From positions 1 to 46,126 of IMG/VR virus record IMGVR_UViG_3300011445_000032: a stretch of DNA of 46,126 nucleotides. The stretch is one strand, 5' to 3'. Position 1 is the stretch's first letter; every line of letters begins with the position of its first letter. The stretch is from a virus. Of the stretch, positions 1 through 8,477 are shown in pieces. The translations under genes were made by a program, and so were the position numbers. The notes beneath the pieces were generated by a model, which saw only the letters and a list, made by a program, of their open reading frames with translations, made no database searches and had not been told where the DNA came from.

Positions 1-44
1 GTCACTCGTGTGTGCCTGCAGGTTTTCAGGGAAGGAACGTAATT

Positions 45-602
45 TTGGGCCGAAGAGGGCCGAAACGGACGCCGACGGCGTTGAACGAGCTGCGGGGGAA
101 CCCTGGGCAGCGCCGTCGGGGGCACGTGGAGCCTCAGCCAACGTCTACCATCGCCGTCACGTGCCCGGTCTGGCTCAGCGCGACCGCGAAGGCCGAGTGG
201 CGGCGCCGTGCACCGGAGCTGTCGCGGCTCGGGCTGCTCACCGACCTTGACGTCGCGCAGTTCGCGGCCTACTGCCAGGCGTACGCGCGCTGGGTCCGGT
301 TCGAGCGGCGGCTCGAGGCGCTGATGCGGACGCGTGACGGCGAGCTCGTGGAGACGCCGAACGGGTTCCAGCAGCCACACGTGATGGTGAAGATGGCCAA
401 GGACGCGGCCGACACGATGCGCCGGTTTGCTGCGCTGTTCGGGATGTCGCCCAGCGACCGCGCCAGTCTGTCGATGCCGCTCGACCCGACGGCGCCGAAG
501 CCGAACGTGAGCGACAAGCCGGCGACGGTGATGCCGGCGCGTGACGAGTTCAACGAGTTCCTGCAGCGGAAGCGAACGGCGAATGCCCCTGACACGGACT
601 GA
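45..602 (+). CDS. terS: Terminase small subunit, P27 family
   Basis: Recognises phage DNA and loads the large terminase for packaging. The N-terminus after the chosen start reads MGRRGPKRTPTALNELRGNP, the hallmark opening of P27-type small terminases, followed by a conserved CPVWLSATAKAEWRR segment and a helical body; 185 aa is normal for the family. I chose TTG at 45 because it places the conserved GRRGPK at the N-terminus and has an AGGGAAGGA Shine-Dalgarno about 9 bases upstream; a GTG at 12 is possible but adds unconserved residues. The 3' end overlaps the terL start at 583. Identity is seen in the protein; the start is inferred. Confidence 0.9.
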   Translation: MGRRGPKRTPTALNELRGNPGQRRRGHVEPQPTSTIAVTCPVWLSATAKAEWRRRAPELSRLGLLTDLDVAQFAAYCQAYARWVRFERRLEALMRTRDGELVETPNGFQQPHVMVKMAKDAADTMRRFAALFGMSPSDRASLSMPLDPTAPKPNVSDKPATVMPARDEFNEFLQRKRTANAPDTD

Positions 603-2268
603 CTGGACGGCGGCGCGGCGCACCGCGAAGAAGCAGGGCTGGGACCCCGCGTGGATCGCGCACGTCCAAGACGTCCGCGCGGTGCGCGAGGGCTGCTGGT
701 TCGACGCGGCCGCGGGGCAGCACGTCGTCGACTTCTTCGCGACCTACCTCCGCCACTCGAAGGGCCGGCGCTGGGCGGGGCAGCCGTTCACGCTGCTGGC
801 GTGGGAAGAGCAGATTCTGCGGCGACTCTTCGGCTGGAAACGCAAAGACGGCACGCGGCGGTATCGCCGCGGCGGGTTCTGGATTCCGAAGAAGAACGGG
901 AAATCGACGCTCGCGGCGGGCATCGAGCTCTATCTCCTCATCGCCGACGGCGAGCCCGGCGCCGAGGTGTACACCGGCGCCGTGGACCGCGGCCAGGCCG
1001 GCATCATCCACGGCGAGGCGGCGAACATGGTCCGCCAGTCGCCGGATCTCCGGAAGCGTCTGCAGGTCGTCGACTCGACGAAGACGATTGCGTATCCCGG
1101 CATGGCGGCGAAGCTGAAGGCGCTGTCGGCCGACGCGGAACAGAGCGAGGGCCTGAACGCGCACGGCGTCGTGCTCGACGAGCTCCACGCGTGGAAGCGC
1201 AGCCTGCTCTGGGACGTCATGGAGTACGCCGGCGCGGCGCGCGATCAGCCGGTGTTCCTGGTTGTGTCGACGGCCGGCGTCTACGACGAGACGACGATCG
1301 CCTGGGAGCAGTGGTCCTACGCGAAGGCCGTGCTCGCGGACGAGGTCCACGATTGGGCGTTCCTCGCCGTCATCTTTGCCGCTGACGAGAAGGACGACTG
1401 GAAGGATCGGGCGACCTGGTTCAAGGCGAACCCGAGTCTGGGCGTCACGATCGACGTCGAGATCTTCGCCGAGGAATGCCAGGCCGCGCAGCGATCCCCG
1501 GCCGCCACGGCGAAGTTCCAGCGGTATCGGTTGAACCTCTGGCCCAGCCGGGAATCGTCGGCGATTGACCTCGAGGTGTGGGATGCGCAGGCCGGGCACG
1601 ATCGGCCGTTTCGTCCGGAGGATTTTGCGGGCCGGACGGTGCTCGGCGGCCTCGACCTGTCGTCGGTCAGCGACCTGTCGGCCGTCGTGTACGGCGCCGA
1701 GTGCGAGGACGATCCCGATCGTCTCGACCTCGCGGCGCGCTGCTGGGTGCCGGCCGCGCAGCTGGACAATCCGAAGAACCCCCACCGGCATCTCTACCGG
1801 CAGTGGGTCGAGGAGGGCTGGCTCGAGACGACGCCTGGCGACGCGATCGACTACGACCGCATCGAAGACGCCATCATCGCCGATGCCCAGGTCTTCGACC
1901 TCCGCGAGCTGAACATCGACCAGCTATTCCAGGGGCAACAGGTGGCGAATCATCTCGCCGCTCAGGGCCTGACCGTGTTCCCGATGCGACAGACCTTCAC
2001 CGGTCAGGGGCCGGCGATGAAGGAGTTCCGCCGGCTCGAGCTGCTCGGCGGGCTGCATCACGGCGGGCATCCGGTGTTGCGGTGGGCGGCGAGCAATGCG
2101 ATCTCGGCGTTCGACGGCGCGCAGAATGAGAAGCTCGTGAAGCCTGGCCAGAATTCGCCGAAGAAGATTGACCCGGTCGTGGCGCTCGTGATGATGCTCG
2201 ATCGGCTGTCGCGCCGCGTTGAGGATCCCCCATCGGTCTACGAGTCGCGCGGCCTCCTGGAGATTTGA
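583..2268 (+). CDS. terL: Terminase large subunit, HK97-like
   Basis: Packaging motor ATPase and headful/cos nuclease, 561 aa, the normal size for Terminase_1. The ATPase has a Walker A-like PKKNGKST at about residues 102-109 and Walker B VVLDE at about 196-200. The RNase H-like nuclease starts with the acidic strand LGGLDLSSVSDLSAV (Asp about 358) and ends with a C-terminal KKIDPVVAL acidic motif. The ATG at 583 is preceded by GGAAG and gives the usual N-terminus; the longer GTG start at 541 would run deeper into terS. It overlaps terS by 20 bases, and the portal gene starts a few bases after its stop, so all three are likely co-translated. Confidence 0.95.
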   Translation: MPLTRTDWTAARRTAKKQGWDPAWIAHVQDVRAVREGCWFDAAAGQHVVDFFATYLRHSKGRRWAGQPFTLLAWEEQILRRLFGWKRKDGTRRYRRGGFWIPKKNGKSTLAAGIELYLLIADGEPGAEVYTGAVDRGQAGIIHGEAANMVRQSPDLRKRLQVVDSTKTIAYPGMAAKLKALSADAEQSEGLNAHGVVLDELHAWKRSLLWDVMEYAGAARDQPVFLVVSTAGVYDETTIAWEQWSYAKAVLADEVHDWAFLAVIFAADEKDDWKDRATWFKANPSLGVTIDVEIFAEECQAAQRSPAATAKFQRYRLNLWPSRESSAIDLEVWDAQAGHDRPFRPEDFAGRTVLGGLDLSSVSDLSAVVYGAECEDDPDRLDLAARCWVPAAQLDNPKNPHRHLYRQWVEEGWLETTPGDAIDYDRIEDAIIADAQVFDLRELNIDQLFQGQQVANHLAAQGLTVFPMRQTFTGQGPAMKEFRRLELLGGLHHGGHPVLRWAASNAISAFDGAQNEKLVKPGQNSPKKIDPVVALVMMLDRLSRRVEDPPSVYESRGLLEI

Positions 2269-2273
2269 TCGCA

Positions 2274-4655
2274 ATGGGACTGCTCCCCACGTGGATGCGG
2301 CGCATGCTGGCAGAGGTCCGGGGGACGTGGGTTGGACCGATCGACGCGAGCTCGCCGGAGATCGCCCGCCTGTTCGCCAGGCCGCCGACATCCACCGGCG
2401 TGGCGGTGTCCGAGCAGACGGCCCTGACGTATTCCGCGGTGTGGGCGGCGGTCTCCTTAATTGCCTCGAACGTGGCGTCATTACCGCTGATTCTCTATAA
2501 ACGGCTGCCCAATGGCGGCAAAGAGCGGCTCATTGGTCATCCGCTGTACCGCCTCCTGCACGATCAACCCAACGCCGAGATGACCTCGATGGTCTTCCGC
2601 GAGACGCTGCAGGCGCATGTGCTGACCTGGGGGAATGGGTACGCCGAGATCGAACGCGACCAGGGCGGCCGACCCGTGGCGCTCTGGCCGCTCACGCCTG
2701 ACCGCGTCCAGCCATTCCGTGAGGAACGGAGTCTCCGGCTGCGGTACCGCGTGCGCAACGCCGCCGGCCTGTCCGATGTGGTCATTGAGGCGCCGGACAT
2801 GCTGCATGTCCCTGGCCTCGGTTACGACGGCACGTGCGGCTACTCCGTCATCGCGAAGGCCCGCGAGTCGATCGGCCTGGGGTTGGCCACCGAACGGTTC
2901 GGCGGCACGTTCTTCGGCCAGGGCTCTACGTTCGGCGGGGTCCTCGAGCATCCGAAGCAGCTCGGGGAGATCGCCCAGAAGAAACTGCGCGCGTCGATCA
3001 ACGAGCGTCATCAAGGCGTCGACCGCGCGCATCGGTTTCTGATCCTCGAAGAAGGGATGCAGTACAAGCGGCTGGGCATCCCGCCGAACGATGCGCAGTT
3101 CCTCGAGACGCGCAAGTTCCAGATCGCGGAGGTGGCCCGCTGGTTCAATATGCCGCCACACAAGCTGCGCGACCTCGAACGCGCGACGTTCAGCAATATC
3201 GAGCACCAGAACATCGAGTGGGTCGTCGATACGCTCCGGAACTGGCTCGTGCGCTGGGAGCAGGAGATCAACCGGAAACTCGTCGCCTCCACGGAACGTA
3301 ACATCCAATTCGCCGAGCACCTGGTCGATGGGTTGCTCCGCGGGGACATCGCGAGCCGGTACGCCGCCTATGCCATCGGCCGCCAGTGGGGCTGGCTCTC
3401 GGCCGATGATGTGCGCGAGAAAGAGAACATGAACCCGTTGCCCGACGGGTCCGGTCAGCAGTACCTCGTGCCGTTGAACATGGTGCCCGCGGATCGCATG
3501 GACGAAGTGATCGACAAGCAAGTCGCCCCGGCGCCGACCCCGCCCGCCCTGCCGCCGCCGCCCCAGGAGGACGACGAGGACGACCCGGCCGTCGACGCCG
3601 AGGAGAAAGAGCGGGCCCTGGCGCGCGTCGAGGATGCGCTCGCCCGGGTGCAGGCGTCGATCCTGACGGAACTGCAGGCGGCCGGGACCGCGCTCAACGC
3701 GCGCGTGGAGGCGCTCCCGGGGCTCATCGTTCCGGAGGTGGTCGCTCCCTCCGCGAAGGCGGAGGCCGCCGCCGCGGCGGTCGCCCTGGCCGTGGCGCAC
3801 GTCGACGAGGCCGTCACCCGCGTCGACATCTCCCTCCGGACAGACCTGCAGGCCGCGGTCACCGCGCAGCAGGCGCACCTGGAGGCCTTGCCGTCCCGCG
3901 TCTCCGAGGCTGTCGAGCCCCACCTCGCGGCGGTGGCGCGAGACGTGGAGGCCCGGGCGTTGACCCTGGCCGCTGTGGAGGCGCGCGCCACGGACGCGGC
4001 TGCGCAGCTCCTCGAGGCCCGGGCGGAGGTCGAGCGGGAGCGCCAGGCGGGGGCCGCGCTCGCCGAAACGGCCCGCCTGACCGCCGAGGCCGAGGCGGCG
4101 TCGCGCGCCGTGGCGGTGGCTGCGCACCAGACCGCTCTGTCGGCGGCGGCGGCCCAGGCGGCCCAGGCCGCGGAGACGGAGCGGTCGCGCCTGGCCGCAG
4201 CGCTCGACGCCCAGCGCGCCACAGAGGCCGCCCGCCTGACCGCCGTCATCGCGGCACACCGGGCGCTGTTCGTCGATGCCGCCGGCCGCCTGCTGCGCAT
4301 CGAAGCCGACCGTGCGCGGCGGGCCCAGGCCACGCCCGAAAAACTGCGCCGCTGGATCGAGACGTTCTATCCCGTGCACGAGGACGTTTGCCGGATGGCG
4401 TTCCTGCCGGCGCTGCGCGCGCACCTGGCGTGGATGCAATCCGACGCCGATCCCGTCCAGATGGCCGCCACGATGGCAACCCAGCACGTCGAGGACTCCC
4501 GGCGGCAATTGACCGTGGTCCTGGACGTCGACGTCGGCACCGTCAATGAATCGTTGGAGACGGTGTTACGCCGCTGGGAAGGGGAACGCGCCGACCAGAT
4601 AGCCGATCGGGTCTTACAGGAGGCGGTGAGCTATGTCCGGACCACTGGCCGGTGA
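2274..4655 (+). CDS. Portal protein with long coiled-coil C-terminal extension
   Basis: Forms the dodecameric DNA entry vertex. Residues 1-415 are a normal HK97-type portal (Phage_portal family): ALTYSAVWAAVSLIASNVAS near the start, RWFNMPPHKLRDLERATFSN in the middle, then a region ending DVREKENMNPLP. After a proline and acidic hinge (about 419-445) comes some 240 residues of alanine-, glutamate- and arginine-rich sequence predicted to be coiled coil, then a folded 100-residue C-terminal domain. At 793 aa it is nearly twice the usual 400-450 aa. ATG 2274 has a GGAG 11-12 bases upstream; TTG 2265 is too close to that site. The 3' end overlaps the protease gene by 23 bases. Confidence 0.93.
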   Translation: MGLLPTWMRRMLAEVRGTWVGPIDASSPEIARLFARPPTSTGVAVSEQTALTYSAVWAAVSLIASNVASLPLILYKRLPNGGKERLIGHPLYRLLHDQPNAEMTSMVFRETLQAHVLTWGNGYAEIERDQGGRPVALWPLTPDRVQPFREERSLRLRYRVRNAAGLSDVVIEAPDMLHVPGLGYDGTCGYSVIAKARESIGLGLATERFGGTFFGQGSTFGGVLEHPKQLGEIAQKKLRASINERHQGVDRAHRFLILEEGMQYKRLGIPPNDAQFLETRKFQIAEVARWFNMPPHKLRDLERATFSNIEHQNIEWVVDTLRNWLVRWEQEINRKLVASTERNIQFAEHLVDGLLRGDIASRYAAYAIGRQWGWLSADDVREKENMNPLPDGSGQQYLVPLNMVPADRMDEVIDKQVAPAPTPPALPPPPQEDDEDDPAVDAEEKERALARVEDALARVQASILTELQAAGTALNARVEALPGLIVPEVVAPSAKAEAAAAAVALAVAHVDEAVTRVDISLRTDLQAAVTAQQAHLEALPSRVSEAVEPHLAAVARDVEARALTLAAVEARATDAAAQLLEARAEVERERQAGAALAETARLTAEAEAASRAVAVAAHQTALSAAAAQAAQAAETERSRLAAALDAQRATEAARLTAVIAAHRALFVDAAGRLLRIEADRARRAQATPEKLRRWIETFYPVHEDVCRMAFLPALRAHLAWMQSDADPVQMAATMATQHVEDSRRQLTVVLDVDVGTVNESLETVLRRWEGERADQIADRVLQEAVSYVRTTGR

Positions 4656-5226
4656 CGGTCTCGAGCGGCGCGTTTCCCTGGGCGAGCTGCGCGCGGATCT
4701 GACCGAGGATCGCAAGCTCCGCGGGTACGCGATCGTGTTCAACAAGCTCTCGCTGGATCTGGGCGGGTTTCGGGAGCGGATTCTCCCGGAGGCCGTCACG
4801 CGGACGCTCAAGGAGGCGCTCGATGTGCGGGCGCTCGTGGACCACGACCCGTCGAAGATCATCGGCCGGACGCGCGCCGGGACATTGGACCTGCGGAAAG
4901 ATGGCCACGGCCTGAAGGCGACGATCGACCCTCCGAACACCACGGTGGCGCGCGACCTCCTCGAATCGGTGAGCCGCGGCGACATCTCGGGCATGTCCTT
5001 CGCGTTCCGAACCCTCGAGGACGATTGGCACATGGAGGACGGAGAGGCCGTGCGCGAGGTCCTCGACATGGAGATCCGGGAAGTCTCGGTGGTCAGTTTC
5101 CCGGCGTACCCGCAGACCGATGTGGCCGTGGCGGTCCGGTCCCTCACAGCGTTTCAGGCGACGCGCGCGCCGCGACGGTCGCTGGACTGGTGGCAGCGAT
5201 GGCACAAGACCCAACTCGCCCGGTAG
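4633..5226 (+). CDS. Prohead maturation protease (HK97 type, peptidase U35)
   Basis: Serine protease that cleaves the capsid scaffold domain during head maturation. The 197-aa protein has the family core: LRGYAIVF near residue 30, the histidine motif LVDHDPSKIIGRT (His 71) and the serine motif GDISGMSFAF (Ser 119 or 122). A textbook AGGAGG lies at 4618-4623, nine bases before ATG 4633. It sits between portal and capsid, the standard order. The last 28 bases overlap the next small gene in another frame. Confidence 0.94.
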   Translation: MSGPLAGDGLERRVSLGELRADLTEDRKLRGYAIVFNKLSLDLGGFRERILPEAVTRTLKEALDVRALVDHDPSKIIGRTRAGTLDLRKDGHGLKATIDPPNTTVARDLLESVSRGDISGMSFAFRTLEDDWHMEDGEAVREVLDMEIREVSVVSFPAYPQTDVAVAVRSLTAFQATRAPRRSLDWWQRWHKTQLAR

Positions 5227-5381
5227 GGCGCCCGCGCGAATTCGATGCGATCGTGTCGGTGCGCCTGCCCAAGGCCACGCACGACGAGCTGTCTCGCACC
5301 GCCTTGCGGCAACACCGGGATCTCTCCGACGTCATTCGTGACCGCTTGAATTTCGTATCTCAAAATTCAGCGAAGGGCTGA
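5199..5381 (+). CDS. Small ribbon-helix-helix protein
   Basis: A 60-aa protein whose middle reads IVSVRLPKATHDELSRTALR, the beta-strand then helix pattern of Arc/MetJ/CopG ribbon-helix-helix DNA-binding proteins, followed by a second helix (LSDVIRDRLN). It overlaps the end of the protease gene. A DNA-binding regulator inside a capsid cassette is unusual; it may control late transcription or bind the structured leader DNA just downstream. The family call is from the pattern; the role is not known. Confidence 0.68.
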   Translation: MAQDPTRPVGRPREFDAIVSVRLPKATHDELSRTALRQHRDLSDVIRDRLNFVSQNSAKG

Positions 5382-5420
5382 AGTCATGCGACGCTAGCCG
5401 AGCTAAGAGCCCGCCCCGGA

Positions 5421-5528
5421 GACGGACTGGGTTCCGTCCCCTGGGCCGGCGATAACTGTGAGGCCGCGTCCCTCTGGGAAGGGCGCTGCTCACGTGGCGA
5501 ACACGATTCGCCTGTGGGCTGCGCCCTT
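5421..5528 (+). promoter_or_regulatory. Structured leader before the capsid gene (two stem-loops, one nested)
   Basis: The 206-base gap before the capsid gene holds two foldable elements: GACGGA/TCCGTC (5421-5426 with 5433-5438), and an outer stem AAGGGCGC/GCGCCCTT (5479-5486 with 5521-5528) enclosing an inner perfect hairpin GGCGAA-CACGA-TTCGCC (5496-5512). The right arm runs into TTCCTTT. It could be a weak terminator, an RNA processing site or a translation-control element. Read by eye; no folding energy was computed. Confidence 0.5.
5481..5494 (+). repeat. 14-base direct repeat, left copy, flanking the capsid gene
   Basis: GGGCGCTGCTCACG occurs here, inside the capsid leader hairpin, and again at 6965-6978 just after the capsid stop codon. 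In both places it supplies the left arm of a stem. Confidence 0.7.
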
Positions 5529-5587
5529 TTCCTTTGGTGTGAATTGGTCGGGCCGTTCCCACGGCGAGCTTGAAAGGGAACAGGCCC

Positions 5588-6943
5588 ATGACGATTCAGG
5601 AACTTCGCACCGAGCGCAAGCGGCTCGCGGACCTGGCCGAGGAGATTCTCGCCAAAGCCCGCGCGGAAAACCGATCCGCGCTACATCCTGACGAAGAGAA
5701 GAAGTTCGACGAGATCCACGTCGACATCGAGAAGCTCGCCAAGCAGATCGAGCGCGAAGAGAAGCAGGCCGACGTGCTCGCCAGCCTGGAGCAGTCGACC
5801 GGTCGACGCTCGGACCCCACCCCCATCGAGAACCGCGGCAATCCCAACCCACACAGTCACCGGATGACCTCCGATGATCGGCTGCACGCGATGCGCTCTT
5901 GGCTGCTCGCGGGCAGCGACATCGAGCGCACGACGGAAATGCGCGAGGCCGCCGGTCGGTGCGGGCTCAATCTCGACCAGCGCGCGTTGACGTTCAAGCT
6001 GCCGCGCGTGGCGCCGAAGTCGCTCCGGGCCGACGACATGAAGGCCTGGGAAGAGCGGGCCGCGATCGGGACGACCTCCGGAAGCGTCGGCGGGTACACC
6101 GTGCCAGACGAAGCGATGCGCGCGCTGGAAGTCTCCCTGCTCGCCTTCGGCGGCATGCGCCAGGTGGCGACGATCATCCGGACCGACTCGGGCGCGGACC
6201 TGCCCATCCCGACCTCCGACGACACGTCAAACAAGGGCGTGATCCTGTCGGAGAACACCGCCGCGTCCGAACAGGGGATCACGTTTGGCCAGCTCGTGCT
6301 GAACGCCTTCAAGTACTCCAGCAAGTACGTGCTGGTCAGCGTGGAGTTCCTGCAGGACAGTTCGATCAACGTCGCCGAGTTCATCGGGCGCGCGCTGGGC
6401 GAGCGCATCGGGCGGATCACCAACGACCACTTCACGACCGGAGACAACTCGAGCAAGCCGAACGGGATCGTCACGGCCTCGTCGCTGGGCGTGACGGCGA
6501 CCTCGCTCACGGCCACGACCACGTTCAGCTTCATGATGGACCTGGTCCACTCAATCGACCCGGCGTATCGCACCAACGCCCGCTTCATGACCTCGGATGC
6601 GGGGCTGAAGATGCTGCGCAAGATCCTCATCCCGCAGTACTCGGGTGATACCGCCGGCGCGCCGCTCTGGCAGCCGGGCATGGTCGCGGGGGCGCCGGAC
6701 ACGATCTTCGGCTACCCCTACACGATCAACCAGTCGATGACGGCGCCGGCGACGACCGTCAAGTCGATCCTCTTCGGCGACCTGAGCAAGTACCTGATCC
6801 GCGACGTGCGCGACGTCACGCTGCTCCGGCTCGACGAGCGCTTCGCCGAGTACCACCAGGTGGCGTTCCTGGCGTTCAGCCGTCACGACGGCGATCTGCT
6901 CGACGCCGGCACCGACCCGGTCAAGCATCACCTCCAGGGCTAG
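5588..6943 (+). CDS. Major capsid protein, HK97 fold
   Basis: Main shell subunit, 451 aa. Residues 1 to about 75 are charged and helical (starting MTIQELRTERKRLADLAEEI), matching the delta scaffold domain that the upstream protease would remove. The mature part shows the HK97-family run SVGGYTVPDEAMRALEVSL, the E-loop and spine region, and a C-terminal RLDERFAEYHQVAFLAFSRH typical of Phage_capsid proteins. ATG 5588 follows an AAAGGGAA ribosome site. It is bracketed by structured non-coding sequences that share a 14-base repeat, which may help set its expression apart from its neighbours. Confidence 0.96.
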   Translation: MTIQELRTERKRLADLAEEILAKARAENRSALHPDEEKKFDEIHVDIEKLAKQIEREEKQADVLASLEQSTGRRSDPTPIENRGNPNPHSHRMTSDDRLHAMRSWLLAGSDIERTTEMREAAGRCGLNLDQRALTFKLPRVAPKSLRADDMKAWEERAAIGTTSGSVGGYTVPDEAMRALEVSLLAFGGMRQVATIIRTDSGADLPIPTSDDTSNKGVILSENTAASEQGITFGQLVLNAFKYSSKYVLVSVEFLQDSSINVAEFIGRALGERIGRITNDHFTTGDNSSKPNGIVTASSLGVTATSLTATTTFSFMMDLVHSIDPAYRTNARFMTSDAGLKMLRKILIPQYSGDTAGAPLWQPGMVAGAPDTIFGYPYTINQSMTAPATTVKSILFGDLSKYLIRDVRDVTLLRLDERFAEYHQVAFLAFSRHDGDLLDAGTDPVKHHLQG

Positions 6944-6964
6944 ACGCCTGGGCACTAGAGGCAC

Positions 6965-6990
6965 GGGCGCTGCTCACGCGGGCAGCGCCC
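6965..6990 (+). terminator. Perfect GC stem-loop after the capsid gene (terminator-like, no T-run)
   Basis: GGGCGCTGC (6965-6973) pairs perfectly with GCAGCGCCC (6982-6990) around an 8-base loop. It lies 21 bases past the capsid stop. There is no U-tract after it, so it may be a partial terminator or a 3'-end stabiliser rather than a classical terminator. The left part is the second copy of the 14-base repeat found before the gene. Confidence 0.5.
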
Positions 6991-7020
6991 ACACTTCAGT
7001 CACGACACGGGGAGGCATCC

Positions 7021-7440
7021 ATGCGAGGCGTCATCAGCGAAGACAGTCACATCACGGCGGAAGCGCCCACGGTGACCGGCACGTCGGCGATCGATTCAGC
7101 AGCCGTCGACATGGCTGGCTGGGATGGGGTGATTTGTATCTGCAAGGTCGGATCGATCGCCACGAACAACAATCTGCGCGCGCGTCAGGATGATGCGACG
7201 GGCGGCAGCTACGCCGACATTGCCGGATCGAAGGTCGGGGACAGTGCCAGCGCGACGCCGTTCGTGTTGGAGATCAAGCGGCCACAGAAGCGGTTCATCA
7301 AGTTCCGGGTGACTCGTGGCACGACGACCACGATCGACACGCTGGTCGTCATCAAGTACCGCGGGCGCACGGGGAACGTGACCCAGCCCACGAACACCAG
7401 CGTGGTACGTCTCGTGAGTCCGGCGGAAGGGACGGCGTAA
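7021..7440 (+). CDS. Putative head decoration or head-associated protein
   Basis: A 139-aa protein starting MRGVISEDSHITAEAPTVTG, rich in beta-forming and threonine residues. It resembles the small MRGVISED-type proteins often found straight after the capsid gene in siphophages. It has a GGGGAGG ribosome site just before ATG 7021. Position and composition suggest a capsid-decorating or stabilising protein; no catalytic motif is visible. The role is inferred from order. Confidence 0.55.
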   Translation: MRGVISEDSHITAEAPTVTGTSAIDSAAVDMAGWDGVICICKVGSIATNNNLRARQDDATGGSYADIAGSKVGDSASATPFVLEIKRPQKRFIKFRVTRGTTTTIDTLVVIKYRGRTGNVTQPTNTSVVRLVSPAEGTA

Positions 7441-7442
7441 TC

Positions 7443-7658
7443 GTGGCGCGGTTCAAGGCGGACCTGAACATCGTCGTCGCGGCCGATGACGCTACCGTCG
7501 AGACCCTCTCCGCGAAAGCGCAGGCACTGGTGGATGCCTGCGCGGCCGCCGGGGGCGACGTGCGCGGGAACGGGATCGAGGTCAAGCGCGATGCTTCGGC
7601 CGCCCCGGCCGAGGAGCCGCCCAAGGCGAAGGCCACCGCGCGCGCGGCGAAGGCGTAA
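7443..7658 (+). CDS. Small hypothetical protein, alanine-rich
   Basis: A 71-aa protein starting at GTG 7443, two bases after the previous stop. The first 50 residues may form a small alpha-beta fold (ARFKADLNIVVAADDATVET); the last 20 are alanine, lysine and proline rich. No family recognised. It is packed in the head-joining block, so it is likely a minor structural or assembly protein. Confidence 0.5.
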   Translation: MARFKADLNIVVAADDATVETLSAKAQALVDACAAAGGDVRGNGIEVKRDASAAPAEEPPKAKATARAAKA

Positions 7659-7663
7659 CGACC

Positions 7664-7870
7664 ATGCGGATCCGGTTCCTTGAAGCGACGGAATCCATGC
7701 AGCCCGGCTATCCGTTTCTGCGGGGCCAGGTGATCGAGGTCACGAAGCTGACCCCTGAGATGCGCGCCTGGCTGAAGGTGCGTCCGGATGGGACCGCCCG
7801 CGCGGAAGTGGTCAAGGACGAGGGGCCAGACGCGGCCGCGCTGCCACCGGCGCAGACGCGTTCCGCGTGA
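7664..7870 (+). CDS. Small hypothetical head-region protein
   Basis: A 68-aa protein starting MRIRFLEATESMQPGYPFLR and containing GQVIEVTKLTPEMRAWL. The fold suggests a small beta-barrel like those of short head-completion or SH3-like phage proteins, but this is only an impression. It lies between a small alanine-rich gene and the head-tail connector, six bases after the former. Confidence 0.5.
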   Translation: MRIRFLEATESMQPGYPFLRGQVIEVTKLTPEMRAWLKVRPDGTARAEVVKDEGPDAAALPPAQTRSA

Positions 7871-7879
7871 GCGCCCATC

Positions 7880-8476
7880 ATGGCCACGCACGTCAACACG
7901 ATCTGGTCATTACCGGTGGTCAAGGCGGCGCTCGGCGTGCCTGCGGCCGAGACCGGCCGCGACCTCCGGATCGAGGAAATCGCCGATGCGATGAGTGCGT
8001 ACATCGAGCGCTACACCGGCCGCCAGTTCGTTACGCGCGCCGTGAGCGAGATCCTGGATGGCGATGGCTGTCCCCTGCTCGAGCTGCTCCATGCCCCCGT
8101 GGTCGGAGGGGTGACGTCGCTGACGATCACGCGCGCCGAAGGCCAGGCGCCAGAGACGATCGGATCCACGGCCTACACCCTGGTGGCCGACCGCGGCCGG
8201 CTCCGACTCCTGAATGGCGACGTGTTCACCAGGGGATTCGGGAATGTCGCGGTCACGTACCAGGCGGGCTACGGCGCCCAGGGCGTGTCGACGATTCCGC
8301 GAGACATCTACCGGATCGGCCTCCAGATGGTGCGGATTGAATTCCAGATCGACGATGCCGGCGCCGGCGCCTCGAGCACGATGAGCGTCCAGGGGCACCA
8401 CTACACGCCGCGTTCGGCCTGGCCGCCGGTGATCTGGGACGTCCTCAACCAGTGGCGTCGCCGAGGGTTGGGCTGA
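7880..8476 (+). CDS. Head-tail connector (gp6-like adaptor)
   Basis: A 198-aa protein with the pattern of HK97 gp6/YqbG-type connectors: an N-terminal helical bundle with IEEIADAMSAYIERYTGRQF, a central beta domain, and the conserved VTYQAGYG motif followed by helices ending in IWDVLNQWRRRGLG. These proteins form the ring under the portal. The position directly before a tail-completion protein agrees. ATG 7880 is ten bases after the previous gene. Confidence 0.75.
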   Translation: MATHVNTIWSLPVVKAALGVPAAETGRDLRIEEIADAMSAYIERYTGRQFVTRAVSEILDGDGCPLLELLHAPVVGGVTSLTITRAEGQAPETIGSTAYTLVADRGRLRLLNGDVFTRGFGNVAVTYQAGYGAQGVSTIPRDIYRIGLQMVRIEFQIDDAGAGASSTMSVQGHHYTPRSAWPPVIWDVLNQWRRRGLG

Positions 8477-8477
8477 C

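Noticed and set aside
550-1791. Long open frame on the minus strand opposite terL
   Set aside because: High-GC shadow: arginine, leucine and histidine rich, no domain, fully inside a well-supported gene. The same applies to 2481-4508, 9932-11296, 11534-13261, 16702-18402, 37838-39679 and 44175-46091.
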